Source of the DNA: Chrysemys picta bellii
Taxonomy: Eukaryota; Chordata; Testudines; Emydidae
DNA length: 64,000 nt
Assembly (NCBI RefSeq): GCF_011386835.1
Contig: NC_088804.1
Coordinates: forward strand, 34,583,549 to 34,647,548
Direction: 5' to 3'
Shown here: positions 22,757-34,290 of the stretch, one piece after another
How positions within the stretch are numbered: the stretch's first letter is position 1
Layout of the letters: each line of letters begins with the position of its first letter
Translations under genes and position numbers: made by a program
The notes under the pieces: generated by a model
What the model was told of the DNA's origin: nothing
Databases searched by the model: none
What the model saw: only the letters and a program-made list of their open reading frames with translations

Positions 22757-23053
22757 TGGGCTTATCTACACTACCGCGCGGGGTCGATCCAAGATATGCA
22801 ACTTCAGTTGTGTGAATAGCATAGCTGAAGTCGATGTACTTAGATCTACTCACCGCAGTGTCTTCACTGCGGTAAGTCGACAGCTGACGCTCTCCCGTCG
22901 ACTCCGCTTGCACTTCTCGTTCTGGTGGAGTACCGGAGATGATGGGAGAGTGTTCAGTGGTCAATTTATCACATCTATACTAGACGCGATAAATCAACCC
23001 CCGCTGGATCAATCACTGCCCGCCGATCTGTCGCGTAGTGTAGACAAGCCCTA
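22757..23053. mobile_element. MITE inserted in the Gypsy element
   Basis: GGGCTTATCTACACTACCGC on the left and GTAGTGTAGACAAGCCC on the right are inverted repeats. The interior is rich in GTCGAC/TCGA and has mirrored parts (CGATAAATCAACCCC against GGTCAATTTATCACA). It interrupts the junction between the gag and protease remnants, so it is younger than the retrotransposon. The target duplication is unclear. Confidence 0.85.
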
Positions 23054-23273
23054 TCTGAGAGCTGCTTCTGCTTTTACACATGCTGCTAAGGTGATTCAAC
23101 TTGCCACGTTCCTTAAAATGCTGTCCTAGTACAGGGCGCTTCTCCGGCTTTACCCATTCATGCTGTCTCCCACATTCAATGCATCTCACTGTGGAACCCT
23201 GGCCACCTGCTCTTTTTAGCTGTTGTAGCACTATATGTATTTCTGGGGGTGTTGTGCCTCTCAGGGCTTTCAT
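23013..23273 (-). pseudogene. Gypsy gag zinc-knuckle remnant
   Basis: The minus-strand frame carries VRCIECGRQHEWV (first knuckle, cysteines at about residues 31 and 34) and then KERGKLNHLSSMC, a second knuckle with its leading cysteines lost. It overlaps the right end of the MITE. Nonfunctional. Confidence 0.65.
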
Positions 23274-23280
23274 CCTTCCT

Positions 23281-26200
23281 CTTGAGGCTTCTGTTGAGGC
23301 CTATGTCTGAGCATCCGTCTAAGGAGAGATCACTGGCAGGTGCTGATCCCACTTGCCTGAAAGTTCCAAATTAAGTCTGTTGAGTCCCCAAAATTGCATG
23401 CCTCAGCCAGTGTGCGTAAGGGAGTAACTGGGGGAGTCTATCCCCTCCCCTTTGCATTGGTCTCTAGTGAAAAACCTGTTACTCCACAGTCTCATTCGAT
23501 TACGGGGAGCGATAGTTCCCCTGGGCTCCTAGGGATGCTGTGAGGCTTGAGGCAGGGTAGAGCTTCTTTGTTCCCCAATAAGGTAAAGTAACAGTTTTAC
23601 TTTCCTGCCATTGTCACCCTCCTGCGCGGCCAGGTCAGTGTACAGCTCACACGCCTCCATCCACCACGGACAATCCAGGCTTCTAGGGGGCTTCAGATTG
23701 AGTTCCAGGGTTCACGCTGCTGCCTGTGGCCCTGCAGAGAACTCGCAGCTCAGTGCCTGCCACCACATTTCATTAGCAATGAGTGAAGCCAAATGGAGGG
23801 TAAGCTGAACAAGTGGAACTTTATTACACCTTAGGGATTGCTCTATCCATGTGGCTGGGTTGCTTCCAGCTGCTCTCCTGTGTTCCCCAGTTTGCCTGGT
23901 GTCTTTGTCCCATCAATAACAGTCCCACCAAGGAACATGGGCCCCCTGACTCCAATTCCACTGATTATGATACGATGTGGAGAGGGAGTTACGGCCACCC
24001 CCAGGCTCCTCTCCTAGCCAGCACCCAAGCGCCATCCACCCCAGTTTTGGTTTACATGGCACAGGAGCACAGCTCAGCTCTGCAAATGCAGAAAGGAAGG
24101 AGTCCTCCTACATGGCCACTTGATCACCTTTTCCCATGCACCAGAACTGCCCCGGCGCCTCTGCATCAGGGACCTTTTGTAGCTACTGTGCTGCTGAATG
24201 AATATCAGCTGGTCTCTATTTAGTGCTGGGGAAAGGTGCTGGACTGACTGTCTAAATGACTGAACTGGATGCACCGTTTGCAATAAAATCTTAACAAAGC
24301 TTTTCAACTTTTTAAAAAAATGGCTCTTTGCATTTTCCACTCTCCAGAATAATAGCGAGGGTCCCTGTATCGCACACTGGTTTTTAAATTGATTCACAAT
24401 TTGCCAGCTACTTATTTCACCTAAATCTCCATCGTTTCACCTGCTAGTAGAGTGCGAAATGTAGTCAAATAGAATTTTAACCCATCCCTCATCTTAAATT
24501 CTCATACCGCACCTTCTCTTGCTACGAGCAAAGAGCTGCAAACACCAGCCTATTTCCAGGGTGGCTTGGTTCTGCCTGGCACTGGCAGCTGGGTTAGAGA
24601 TTAGCCCATTGCTATGGAAATCAACTTATTACTATTAATTTAATTTTTTACATGGGTCTGAGCCATCCTAAATCACTTCTTCATGTTCATAAAGCAGTTC
24701 ATGAATCACACACATGTAAAAATGGAGAGTTAGTCATTATTGTCTCCCTTTGATGTACCATAATCCAGACCTTTGGTTTTTCTAACTAGCTCTGAGTGCT
24801 GGATTTTCCTATGTTCTGCTCTTTATTACAATGAAAAAGAAAGGGGGGGGGGGCCTTGTACTCGACCTGCTTTTTAAAGAAAACTTTGAAGTGTGAGGCT
24901 GATTGTATAAATGCAATGAAAACAAAACCGGTTTGCAGGTAAGTAATTGTGCAACCCACACGGTAAGAAATGAGCATAGCAAAGGGCTGAGGAAGAACAT
25001 TCTGAAATACACCCTTCAGGTATAGGCCATTGGCTAAGCTTAAACTATCCATTCGGAGAAATGTGCTGTGCTCATGGCGCGTTGCATCATCCCAATACTT
25101 TTCATGAATTCGGGGTGTGGCATGTAACACTGGCCTATACCATCCTTTCTTCATTGAATGGTCTTCTGTCAGCTAAGGGGACAACTACCCTAGGCAATGT
25201 TTATGTAGCAAGTCCCAATCTTTAAGTTTCCCTGTTGAAAGTTCACCACGTTTTAGCCTGATGACTGATCCCTGGAAGCAAAGACTGAAATCCCACAGTC
25301 TTCCTCTAGTGGTGACTAATTGCAAAGCTTTCTCTTTTCTAACCTAATGCTTCAGATGACTAATTAAAATAGCTCCACCCTCAAACCTTACCTGTGATGA
25401 TACTGATCCTTTGTGTTTGCTCTTCTTTATGCTGACGTTCTTCTTATAAAACCATGACCCAGAAGCGGGACTCACCAATGACTGGGTATTAGTCAGATGC
25501 CAGGAACATCTCAGTGACAGCATCGCAGTAGTGAGTGGCTGGCTAGTTTCAGCACAGGGTTAGTAAGGATAGATGGAACAATGAGAACACTCCAACCCTT
25601 TGCCCGTTTGTATAAGTGAACTTGAGCTAGACTCCCCTCCTCCCCGTTTGAAGCTCTGTTTCCATTTCCCAGCTGGAATCAGAAGTGAAGTGAAGGTGCC
25701 AAAGTGCAGTGAGAACATATTTTTCCCATGATATTTCTCTAGCCCAATTCTATCAACTCAAGACTTTCAAACAAGAATCCAAATTTCATCCAAACCACAA
25801 AGTTGTTGAGATTCTTTCAGCACTAGGGCTAAAGTCAGCTGGGCTGCTGCCTTGGTGTGAGGTTTGAGGGTTCCTAACCGAGCAGTAGGGCTGTTTGGAT
25901 GACTCATGCCAGAAGCCAAAATCGGTAGGTTTCATTAGCTCCAATTCAAATGTGTAGAAAGGTTTGTGTGTTGGGGCATTGGTAGAGTCTAAGGATAAGA
26001 TGGGGTGGGGGGACTCTAGAAACAGCCCACGCAGACCAAGACATGTTTGTATATTTGATTTTCTTCAAATTTAAGAATAAAGGAAAACCAGCCCCTTCCA
26101 TCTCACTCCTTCCGCCCCCCCGCCCCTTCCTGTGCATGTGTGACGTGCTGAGATCAGTCCTGTCACTTTTGGCTACAATTGGTCATGCAAAGTTCCAGGA

Positions 26201-26840
26201 AATCCTAGCAGAAAGCAGTTATTTGCATTGAGTGAGGCTCTCAACGGTTAGTCAGAAATAAGTAAACAAAGCGAGGCCCTGATCCTGCAAACATTGACCC
26301 TGTGCAGAAGATAAGCCCGTGAGTAGTCCTTGCATTGACTGCAATGGGTGCTGTGCAGACATTCAAACTGCTGGATGAGTAGGGGCTCCGTCTGGATTTA
26401 GAGTTTGTCCTGTTAAAAAACAGAATAGGTCAGGATATTTTCATGGGAAGGAGAACAAATTCCCTGCAGAACTTCGCCCATTTTTTTTCCATTTTTTTAA
26501 CCAGTTCTGCTAAAAAATAAAATAAAAAAAAGACCAGGAGGAAATAGTTTTTGTTTCTACTGAATGAGTGAATAGGGCCGTTCTGTTCTGCCAACTGCAG
26601 GAGGACAGCATTGTGGGCCTGTGAGACTCCTATCGCTGCGATGACAGGTTTATGCCATTTACAAGTCAAAACACGTTTTTCTGCTCTTGGGGATGTGCGT
26701 AGTTATTAAAATCAACCCTGTTCTTACTGCTACTCCAGTTACCATTGCTCATGACCTTTGGGTCTTTGTATGCAGCAAAAACAAACCACCCCACTGACTG
26801 GCAAAATAAAGCTTGAATATGGGGTAAGTTTGACTATCCT
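23281..26840. other. Non-coding stretch; possible degraded LTR at its left
   Basis: 23300-23850 may include LTR or leader sequence of the Gypsy element, but I see no paired copy. The rest is mixed intergenic sequence with a G run at 24844-24853 and an old palindromic-type repeat near 26275-26400 (CCTGATCCTGCAAACATTG). No gene recognised. Confidence 0.35.
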
Positions 26841-26995
26841 ATCAGGGGGTAGCCATGTTAGTCTGTAACCACAAAAACAACAAGGAGTCCGGTGGCACCT
26901 TAAAGACTAACAGATTTATTTGGGCAGAATCTTTCATGGGTAAAAAACCCACTTCTTCAGATGCATAGAGTGAAAAGTACAGATGCAGGCATTAT
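26841..26995 (+). repeat. Interspersed repeat ('gtggcaccttaaagactaac' family)
   Basis: It contains GTAGCCATGTTAGTCTGTAAC, GGTGGCACCTTAAAGACTAA and GGGTAAAAAACCCACTTCTT, followed by CAGATGCATAGAGTG. This is a repeat common in turtle and other reptile/bird genomes. Class unsettled; non-coding. Confidence 0.8.
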
Positions 26996-27795
26996 TAGTG
27001 TCAGTGTAATAAAATCATGAAACTTGCCTGAAGATTGTGAGATTTTAAAAATAATGCTATTTTTAGGGACTTTGAGTGGCACACTCATATGGGCACCTTT
27101 GTGTTTGTGTTTTCCAAACACAAAGGTTAGCAACAAAAATGTGCAAATGTTTAAAAAAAGAAAACAGAAATTCTCCCCCAAATCACAGGACTCCAGGAGC
27201 TTTCAGGTAATCACCAGAGCTCACAATGAAAGTCTGAGAATTTGCAACAGCATGCTGCCTCTCTCTCCTCCGTAACCCTTTCTGGCTCAAATTAATATTA
27301 AGAATGGCAACAATACAGCACATATAGGGAACTCGTTGTAATTCAATGATTAAAAGCAGCATCAAATTTTCCCCCATCTCTAGTCCCAATCCCCTGCTCT
27401 AATCAATAGACGCCTTCCCTCCTCCTTTTTCTCACAGTGACCTGAATAAATCCTTTCTCCTGATTCCGTTTTTGGCAGTTAAGTTTTGCAATTGCAGTGA
27501 AGAGGCGGATGTTTACTGAGGGATGAGACCCCCCCCCCCCCAGGCCTAGCACAGAACTACTGCCAATGTGGTGGTCTTGTTAACAAGACAATTCTTTACA
27601 GAGATCAGCCAAGCAAGTAAGATCCCACCTGCCTCCCTCAGTTAACGGTGATTCCATCTCAGGTCAGCTGCCGTGATTTGTATCTGTTATGGGCAGGTGA
27701 ATGCCATGGCTACCTGGTGTTTGTCAGCAATGGGGAGGGGTTGATGGTAATGTCACTGGCAGGCTGTTACTGGACCCTGTGGCAGAGGAAGAGGA
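26996..27795. other. Non-coding stretch, nothing recognised
   Basis: Mixed sequence with a run of C at about 27530-27541. No domain-bearing frame. Confidence 0.4.
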
Positions 27796-27995
27796 AGGAT
27801 GAGCCAGTGGTTAGTCCTAGCCTGACACTCAGGTGACCTGAGTTTAATTTCTTGTTCCACCCCAGAGTTCCAGAATGGCTTTGGGTAAGTCACTTAGTCC
27901 CTCAGTTCTTCTGTACACTGGGCCTGTCCTGCCACATAGGGGGTTTGTGAGGATAAATACTTTACAGGTGGCGAGGTGTTCAGAGTGCATGGTAA
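27796..27995 (+). repeat. MIR-like SINE
   Basis: The tRNA-like head AGCCAGTGGTTAG, then ACCTGAGTTTAATTTC at the B-box position, then GGCTTTGGGTAAGTCACTTA (CORE/MIR part) and GTGAGGATAAATAC occur in the proper order. Old and diverged. Confidence 0.7.
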
Positions 27996-28869
27996 CAGGG
28001 GACATACAAGTACCCCAGATGGGAGCTGTAACCATGCTGGCTAAGAGAATGGAGGTGACTGGGGGGAAATGCTACAATTCTAGCTTGCTGACATTGCTCG
28101 TGGGAGGGCTCTGTTTTCAGCTTCTTGCCCTTAGCAGAGCAACTCCTCTGTACTCTGCTGGCCTAAGCACAGTTCTTTCCACAATCCTCTCTATAAGACT
28201 TCAGACACCCCATAGCAAAGTGACAGACAGATCTCTCCTTTCCCCACAGGCCCCAGCCTGCTGTGGTGGGACCTTGACCTTGCAGGTTACACCCTGCCCT
28301 TAATGCTGCAATATCCTGTTGGGGCATGGGAAGACGTGAACAAGGTGAGATGGCTGCAGCAGCCTAGTTCTTCCAGCCAGCTTTCTCAGGTCTTCCCTGG
28401 CCTTTCCCTTCTGCTCTTCCAGGGAAACTTTGCACAATTTCCTCAGGTGAGACACCACTTGAGTACACACCTGCATTCTTATGATTCCTTGTGGCTGAGT
28501 CTCTGCTCCTCTCCCTTTCCCCACAGATTCAAACCAGCCACTTCAAAAGATGTGCCTGTCCCAATTTACATTCATGAGGAGCTCGGGTAATAAATGGTGC
28601 TGTGGCCTTCGCTAGCATCCCCCTCCCCCCAGTGTGTAAACAGTAATTAAGCTGCTCCCCATTCCAGGAAGATTGGGCAGTATTTATACCTGTTTTATTG
28701 GTGTTCAAACAGAGGCTCAAAGAGACTAAGGCCCAATCCTGCAAGGTCCTGGTGGGCACTGAGGGCCTTCACCCCTTTGCAGGACTGGCTCTATGGGCAC
28801 AGACCTCATGGGGAGTTGAGGGCACTCAGCACCTCGCAGGATGAAACCCTAAAGGCTAAACTGTAACAT
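27996..28869. other. Non-coding stretch; short old repeat near 28725
   Basis: Frames such as 27875-28303 plus (142 codons) have no domain and cross the MIR. A palindromic-type repeat fragment (CCCAATCCTGCAAGGTCCTG) lies at about 28732-28800. Confidence 0.4.
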
Positions 28870-30365
28870 CACAATCTGCCCTGAAGAAGGGACAATGCAT
28901 CTGTGACACAGAGGCCCATTGGTGATTCGCTACTCTGTGTCAGCGACTCTGGTCAGGCCTGACATACTCACTGCACCTAACGCACTGTTGTCGTCATCTA
29001 GAATAAAAAGGTATCATATAGTGTCATATACAAACTGGTAACACGCCGGCCCTGAACATAATTGCATGGTACACATATGGGGTGTGCACAAAGATACATA
29101 AATATGTGCTAGAATTATATTAAGACGTGTTTGGCAAGCAATGCATAAACCCAGTCTGCCTTAGACAAAGGAATGTGTATTTGCTTGGCTCACCAGCCTG
29201 GTTATCAGGCAGAGCAATGAAGGTACATTTACATATTAGGTAAACAAAGCTATCAAGCCAGCATAGCCTCTACACCCCAGCAGGAGAGAGAAGCTTGGAC
29301 TGGGCTTACTTTTCAAAGAATACATTTCAAAGGCTATAAAGATGGGGGTGAGGCTGAACCTCAAAGAATAGGCAAGTGAATCAATTGATTATATACAATG
29401 TTATTGTATTATAAAAGTGTATCAAGTAAGGTCTTCTATGAAAGTTTGAGATCCACTGGTGATTAATATCAGTATGAACCATCATATGAGGACTTATGGA
29501 TACTCACTGATATTATGCTTTAAAGTCTGACCAAACACAGGGAGAAACAGGTTTTCTCCCAGACAGAAGGGAAGGTAGCTATCTACCTGTCTCCACTGTA
29601 AATTAAGCATTGTGGAATCAAAACAATGTAAGCCCTATTTACATATTAATCAGCAGGGAGATGGGAAGTCAACAGGAGGTGAAGAAAAACCAGAAGCCTT
29701 CCTGCCTCTTGCAACAGGGTCAGTGAACGTTGGGAGATAGAAACAGAAAGTCATTTTGGTATCCATCACTTGGGGGATTCAAGGGGCCAGAGATCCTGAA
29801 CTCATAGAAAGGGGGTTGAAGTCTCTGGGAACTGAGCCTGGGTGAGAAACCTGCTTAGGCAAAGATAGTAACTTGCTAAAATTAAGTTTTAGTCTTAGAA
29901 TTGTATTTTTTACTTTTGTTTGCTTGTAAGCCTTTATATCTTGATTCCTTACACTTGGCATCACTTAATCCTATGTCCTTGTGTTAACTAAATCTGCTTT
30001 ACTCTTACTATAACCCAATTCAGCACTATGATTGACATAAGAGGGTTTGTCAAAGCCCCGTTAAATTAATGCACCGCAGAGTATTGTCCCTTTAAAGGAG
30101 CAATTGACTTCTCTGAGTGGGGTGACACAGGAATTCACAATTCTGGGAACCTCAGCTGATTGCCATATTGGCAGATGGTTTGGGGAAAATTTGGGCCTGG
30201 GAGGGTGTTGGGGTCATATGCAAACAGTAACTGGGCAGTGGAGGCCAAGGTTTGACCTGGACGCTTGTTTGCTGGTGGCTGTGAGCCACAGCAGCATAGC
30301 ATTTAAGGCACCCACAGTTACAGGGCAGGTGGTGGCAGAACCCCTCACGGGTCTGGGATGAACCC
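28870..30365. repeat. LTR-like long interspersed repeat (candidate)
   Basis: A continuous unit-like stretch has a TATA-like GGCTATAAAGATGGG at about 29331 and ends GGGATGAACCCCACAG. Its text resembles a repeat often seen in turtle genomes, possibly a solo LTR. No paired LTR, target duplication or coding part was found, so class and limits are tentative. Confidence 0.35.
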
Positions 30366-31879
30366 CACAGTGTAGCTGTGCCAAACCAGAACAGCAAGGA
30401 ACCAATCCTGTCTCAGAGCTAGAGCTACAGGCTGAGCTACCCCCCTCCTGCTGATGAGGAGAGGAAGGTACTTCACTCCTTTTCCTGGAGACAGGCACTC
30501 TCTCAGTACCTCTGGCCAGTTGCTCTATCTGGATCCAAGGCTCTTCCCACTCCTCACCCTACTGTGCCCCTCCCACCCATTTGTGAACAGCAGGGAGTAT
30601 TAAGTGAATAATTAACTGCTCTCCCATTGTAGCCAGAGTCACAGTGTGAGGAGAGGCACAAGGTGGCTTACGTACTTCCCTCCCTGTGTAGCTAGGTAAG
30701 TAAAAGAACCTAGCCCTAAGTGACTTGCCTGTTTGAAGTTGAGTGCCTATGTGATTTCCTTATCTAGGGTTCATTCACCATCCCTTTGCACAGCTAAACT
30801 ATCTCCAGAGGATGAAAAGCAATCTTTGGCAAGTAATCCATTGCAGCAATTGGACAGGTACCACAAAGGCTTAGTCCTTCCTCTGCTAGTGACTCATTAT
30901 TATGCTGTGTAGCCCTTCTGCTATGAGGTAGCAGATTTTGGGGCTTTGCAGCTCAGTTTCATGTTGTAAAAGAAATCAGTGGTGTAGTCAGGATATTTTC
31001 TTAGTGTAATGTATTTTATTTACACCATGTACACCAGTCCTGGAGCAGAGGCGGTTACAAATGGCATGTAACAATCCCCTCTTTTTTTAAATTACTGCCC
31101 CAAACACTAATACTCAGTTCCCAGGGGTCAACTCCACCCCCAAAATTGGTTCTCCTTAGAGATTAAGGCAGGGGAAACTCCCTTCCCATTTGTAACAGCT
31201 TTCCCCAAAATAAACTACATCACTAAACTAACAACAAAGTAACCTTTCTCCAAGGACTGTACACAGCATGCACCCTAAGAGAAGGAACTTTAAGACTGTA
31301 ACGGCACCAACTGAGGACTCCCACCAAAACTGCCATCTAAAAGGTCTCTCACACAGGCCGCTTTGCATCCCCGAAATGTGAGCTACGCAGAGTGTGGCTC
31401 TCCACCACTGCATAGTAACACAATCAAAGCTAATGGAAAGGGAGGGGAATCCGTTTTAATTATACATTTCTTTAAGGCACCTGCTTTTTTGTGAGAATTT
31501 TGACAACTACTTTACTAGGCTGCTGTCTTTTGCTGTTGGGACATGTTCCAGTCATTCTGATTAAACATCCTCTTTGTTTCCTTCTCTACCACCCTATAAA
31601 AGAGGCATTTTTATTTGTTTACATATGATTAGGCATGAAGGATTGGCAGTTCCACAAACAGGAGCAGAGATGGGGTTAAAAGCACCGCCCCAAACAGCCA
31701 GTTATGCCTGCTCTCTGCTAACCAGGCTGGGTGGCTTAGCAGGTGTTCTTGGAAGGAATGCTGATGAGCCTCATTAGAGACTGACAACCTGGGGGGAGGG
31801 GTCCCAGGTAAGGAGCTGTGGGGATAATGCAGAGGGTTTGGTGGGAGGGGGAACTATCCCGAATTATGAATGAAGTAAC
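30366..31879. other. Non-coding stretch, nothing recognised
   Basis: Mixed intergenic sequence. Short frames at 31228-31413 minus and 31574-31777 plus have no support. Confidence 0.4.
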
Positions 31880-31970
31880 CCGGCCACTGGCAGCTGCGAA
31901 TGGTCAATGTAAAATTGTTTCACTGCCTGCCAGCGGATTACCCTGACGGGCTGCAGGTTGCCCACCACTG
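31880..31970. mobile_element. hAT-Charlie-like MITE fragment (right end)
   Basis: The end GGTTGCCCACCACTG, preceded by CCAGCGGATTACCCTGACGG, matches the terminus of a second hAT-Charlie-like MITE family. No matching left terminus is present upstream, so the copy is truncated. Confidence 0.7.
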
Positions 31971-32168
31971 ATCTGGGGCATAGCCACAAAACTCAGAAAG
32001 TTTGGGGGCGTTCAGATCCAGGGGTTTCTTCTGGGACCATCTCTCCTTGACTGTCTTTACAATGGGCTAGTTCCTGAGGGACAGTCTGTTGTGTTCATGT
32101 CTAGACTTTAAAGGGGCAGAGCATTCTTGACACCTTGTTTTTACAAGGAAACACACTCGCTTTTGGCA

Positions 32169-32400
32169 TGATTACACTATGAGCACTTCCTACAGTGATG
32201 GAAGATTTTGTCCATCACTGTATGTAAGCCACCTCCCCACGCAGCAGTAGATAGGTCTGTGGAAGAATTCTTGCATTGACCTAGCTGCCTCCCCACCAGA
32301 GGTTAGGGCAGCTTAACTATGGCCCTGAGGGGTGTTAATTTTTCACACCTCTGAGCAACACAGCTGAGTTGATCTAAATTTAAATGTAGACCAGGGCTTA
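32169..32400 (-). mobile_element. MITE, same family as 48801-49081
   Basis: Read in reverse, it begins AGCCCTGGTCTACATTTAAA and continues GAGGTGTGAAAAATTAACAC, then GATGGACAAAATCTTCC. The copy at 48801 shows the same order (ACCCTGGTCTACACTGAG, GAGGTGTGAAAAATGTGCAC, GATGGACAAAACAG) on the plus strand. Non-coding. Confidence 0.85.
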
Positions 32401-32519
32401 ATTGGTTCCCTGCCATTACAGGGACCTTAGGCAGTGCTGCACCTCAGTCCCTCCTGTTCTCAGCCAGTGGCACATAAGTTTAGTCTCCTGAGGGCTATAA
32501 GACTTTGTTGAGCTGGGTA

Positions 32520-32620
32520 TGACGGTGGCTGGATAGAGTTCGGTAGCCTATGACGTACAGGAGGGTGGGCTGGATGATCTGGCGGTCCCTCCTGGCCTCA
32601 ACCTCTGTGCCTCTATGACC
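32520..32620 (+). mobile_element. CR1-like 3' tail fragment
   Basis: GGGCTGGATGATCTGGCGGT, then CCCTCCTGGCCTC, then CCTCTATGACC matches the CR1 3' UTR layout (compare 9290-9357). Heavily 5' truncated. Confidence 0.6.
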
Positions 32621-33440
32621 TCCTACCAACCCGTGCTCCCTTCACTCTACCACTATAGGGTTTCTAGTGGTTGGGTGGACGTTGCTCGTGCTTGGCTGTA
32701 GGCTTGGAGGACTCATGGGCTTCATGCTGAAGATAACTTGGCAGGAGGCCTGGCAGGCTGACAGAACATACCATTCCCACTATAGTCCAGGATTTCCAAA
32801 CTGCAGTTTATTGGCCATTTATCCAGCTGAGATTAAGTAGACAATTTCAGAGGAACCCAAAATGGAATTTGGCCTGAGCAGCTGTAGCTAAATGCTGAAA
32901 TAACGACATGTACTTGTAAGTAATAAAACCCAAGGGAAAAAATTGCCCATTTTCGCAAGTTCAAGTTTCATCTTGAGCCTCAGCCACCATCTTCTATTTT
33001 CAGTATTATTCTACTCTATTCAAGCTCTTATATGGTACTCCTCACTAAGGTATCTTAGTGCCTTCCAGCAGTGCACAGAGCAATGGACTTATATCTGTCA
33101 CCTCCTATAATCCAATTAAAATGTGGCTTTTATTTAACCCATTGAGATTTCATTAACAAACTCTCTGATGTAAATTCTTCCTGGAAAAACATATTATCCG
33201 CCCCCATTGTGATCACACAAAGTGAGAAATAAAACCTGTCTGCATTCTTGTCACCTTAGATTATAGTTCTGTAGTAACCAGAGCTGAGGCCAGCTTGAGA
33301 ATTTGCACTCCCAGTTCCAGTAAACCTAGTTAATTAGTTTTAAAGAAAAAATGAAATCAATAGAATGTTCTTAATTTTCCCACATCGCTCCACTTTAGTT
33401 ACATCACACTACGTAGAATTCAGAAGGCCTTAAAAAAAGT
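32621..33440. other. Non-coding stretch, nothing recognised
   Basis: Moderately AT-rich, with no recognised feature. Confidence 0.4.
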
Positions 33441-33625
33441 GGTTAAGCAGCTTTATTCTCCTTACTCAACAGTTGGAAAGCTGAAGCACAAAGAGGTTAA
33501 CGAACTTGGCTAAGGTAACAAAGTGAATCAATGGCCAAAATGGGAATAGATTCAGGGTCTCCTGACTCAGCCTGTTAGACCATAGACTCAGGGTCTCCTG
33601 ACTCAGCCTGTTAGACCGTTCTGCC
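33441..33625 (-). repeat. MIR-like SINE (reverse) with a 36-bp tandem duplication
   Basis: GAAGCACAAAGAGGTTAACG followed by ACTTGGCTAAGGTAAC is the reverse complement of the MIR core. A 36-bp unit starting TCAGGGTCTCCTGACTCAGC occurs twice in a row (33552-33587 and 33588-33623) with very few differences. Confidence 0.7.
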
Positions 33626-33970
33626 TCCTTGAATATAAAAGTGAAAAGGCTGCTCATTAGAAAGAGCTGTTAGTCTAGTGTTGTTTGCTTTGCACACCAC
33701 ACCCCTTTGTATTACCCAGCATCTAAATTACAAAGGTGGTCAAACTTGCTTCCTGTTGAAAACAATGGTTCTGAATGACACATCACATCATAATGCATGA
33801 GGCAACTGCAGCAGGAATGGATTGATGGATTTTACTACCATGTGGTCTCCATGTACCTTCTGTATCTGCTTCTGGATCAGAGTGACGAACACTGGAATAG
33901 GGTTGCTACTTTCAAACAAACAAGGTGGCAAATTGGAGAGTGCTTTTGTTTTAGTGATGGCTGTTGAACT
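33626..33970. other. Short non-coding gap
   Basis: No recognised feature. Confidence 0.35.
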
Positions 33971-34290
33971 TGTTTCACAAAAAGAAGAACAGGAATACTT
34001 GTGGCACCTTAGAGACTAACAAATTTATTAGAGCATAAGCTTTCGTGGACTACAGCCCACTTCTTCGGATGCATATAGAATGGAACATATATTGAGGAGA
34101 TATATATACACACATACAGAGAGCATAAACAGGTGGGAGTTGTCTTACCAACTCTGAGAGGCCAATTAATTAAGAGAAAAAAAACTTTTGAAGTGGTAAT
34201 CAAGCTAGCCTAGTACAGACAGTTTGATAATAAGTGTGAGAGTACTTACAAGGGGAGATAGAGTCAACTCTGGAACTTGTTTCAGTAACT
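33971..34290 (+). repeat. Interspersed repeat ('ttagagactaacaaatttatt' family)
   Basis: The segments GGCACCTTAGAGACTAACAA, CATAAGCTTTCGTGGACTAC and CCCACTTCTTCGGATGCAT mark a repeat very common in turtle genomes and related to the one at 26841. The tail AAAACTTTTGAAGTGGTAAT also fits. Class unsettled. Confidence 0.85.

Larger units (their letters stand above)
20290..23280 (-). mobile_element. Decayed Ty3/Gypsy LTR retrotransposon
   Basis: Read on the minus strand, remnants follow the standard Ty3/Gypsy order: gag zinc-knuckle end (23273 to 23013), protease (22741 to 22415), reverse transcriptase (22008 to about 21640), RNase H (to 21083), integrase (20930 to 20691) and a charged C-terminal tail (20645 to 20310). 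The frames are broken by stops and shifts, key residues are changed, and a MITE interrupts the gag/protease junction. It cannot encode a working polyprotein. LTRs were not delimited; one may lie within 23300-23850. Confidence 0.88.

Noticed and set aside
28870..30365. Intact endogenous retrovirus
   Set aside because: No gag, pol or env frames and no second LTR; at most a solo LTR-like repeat.
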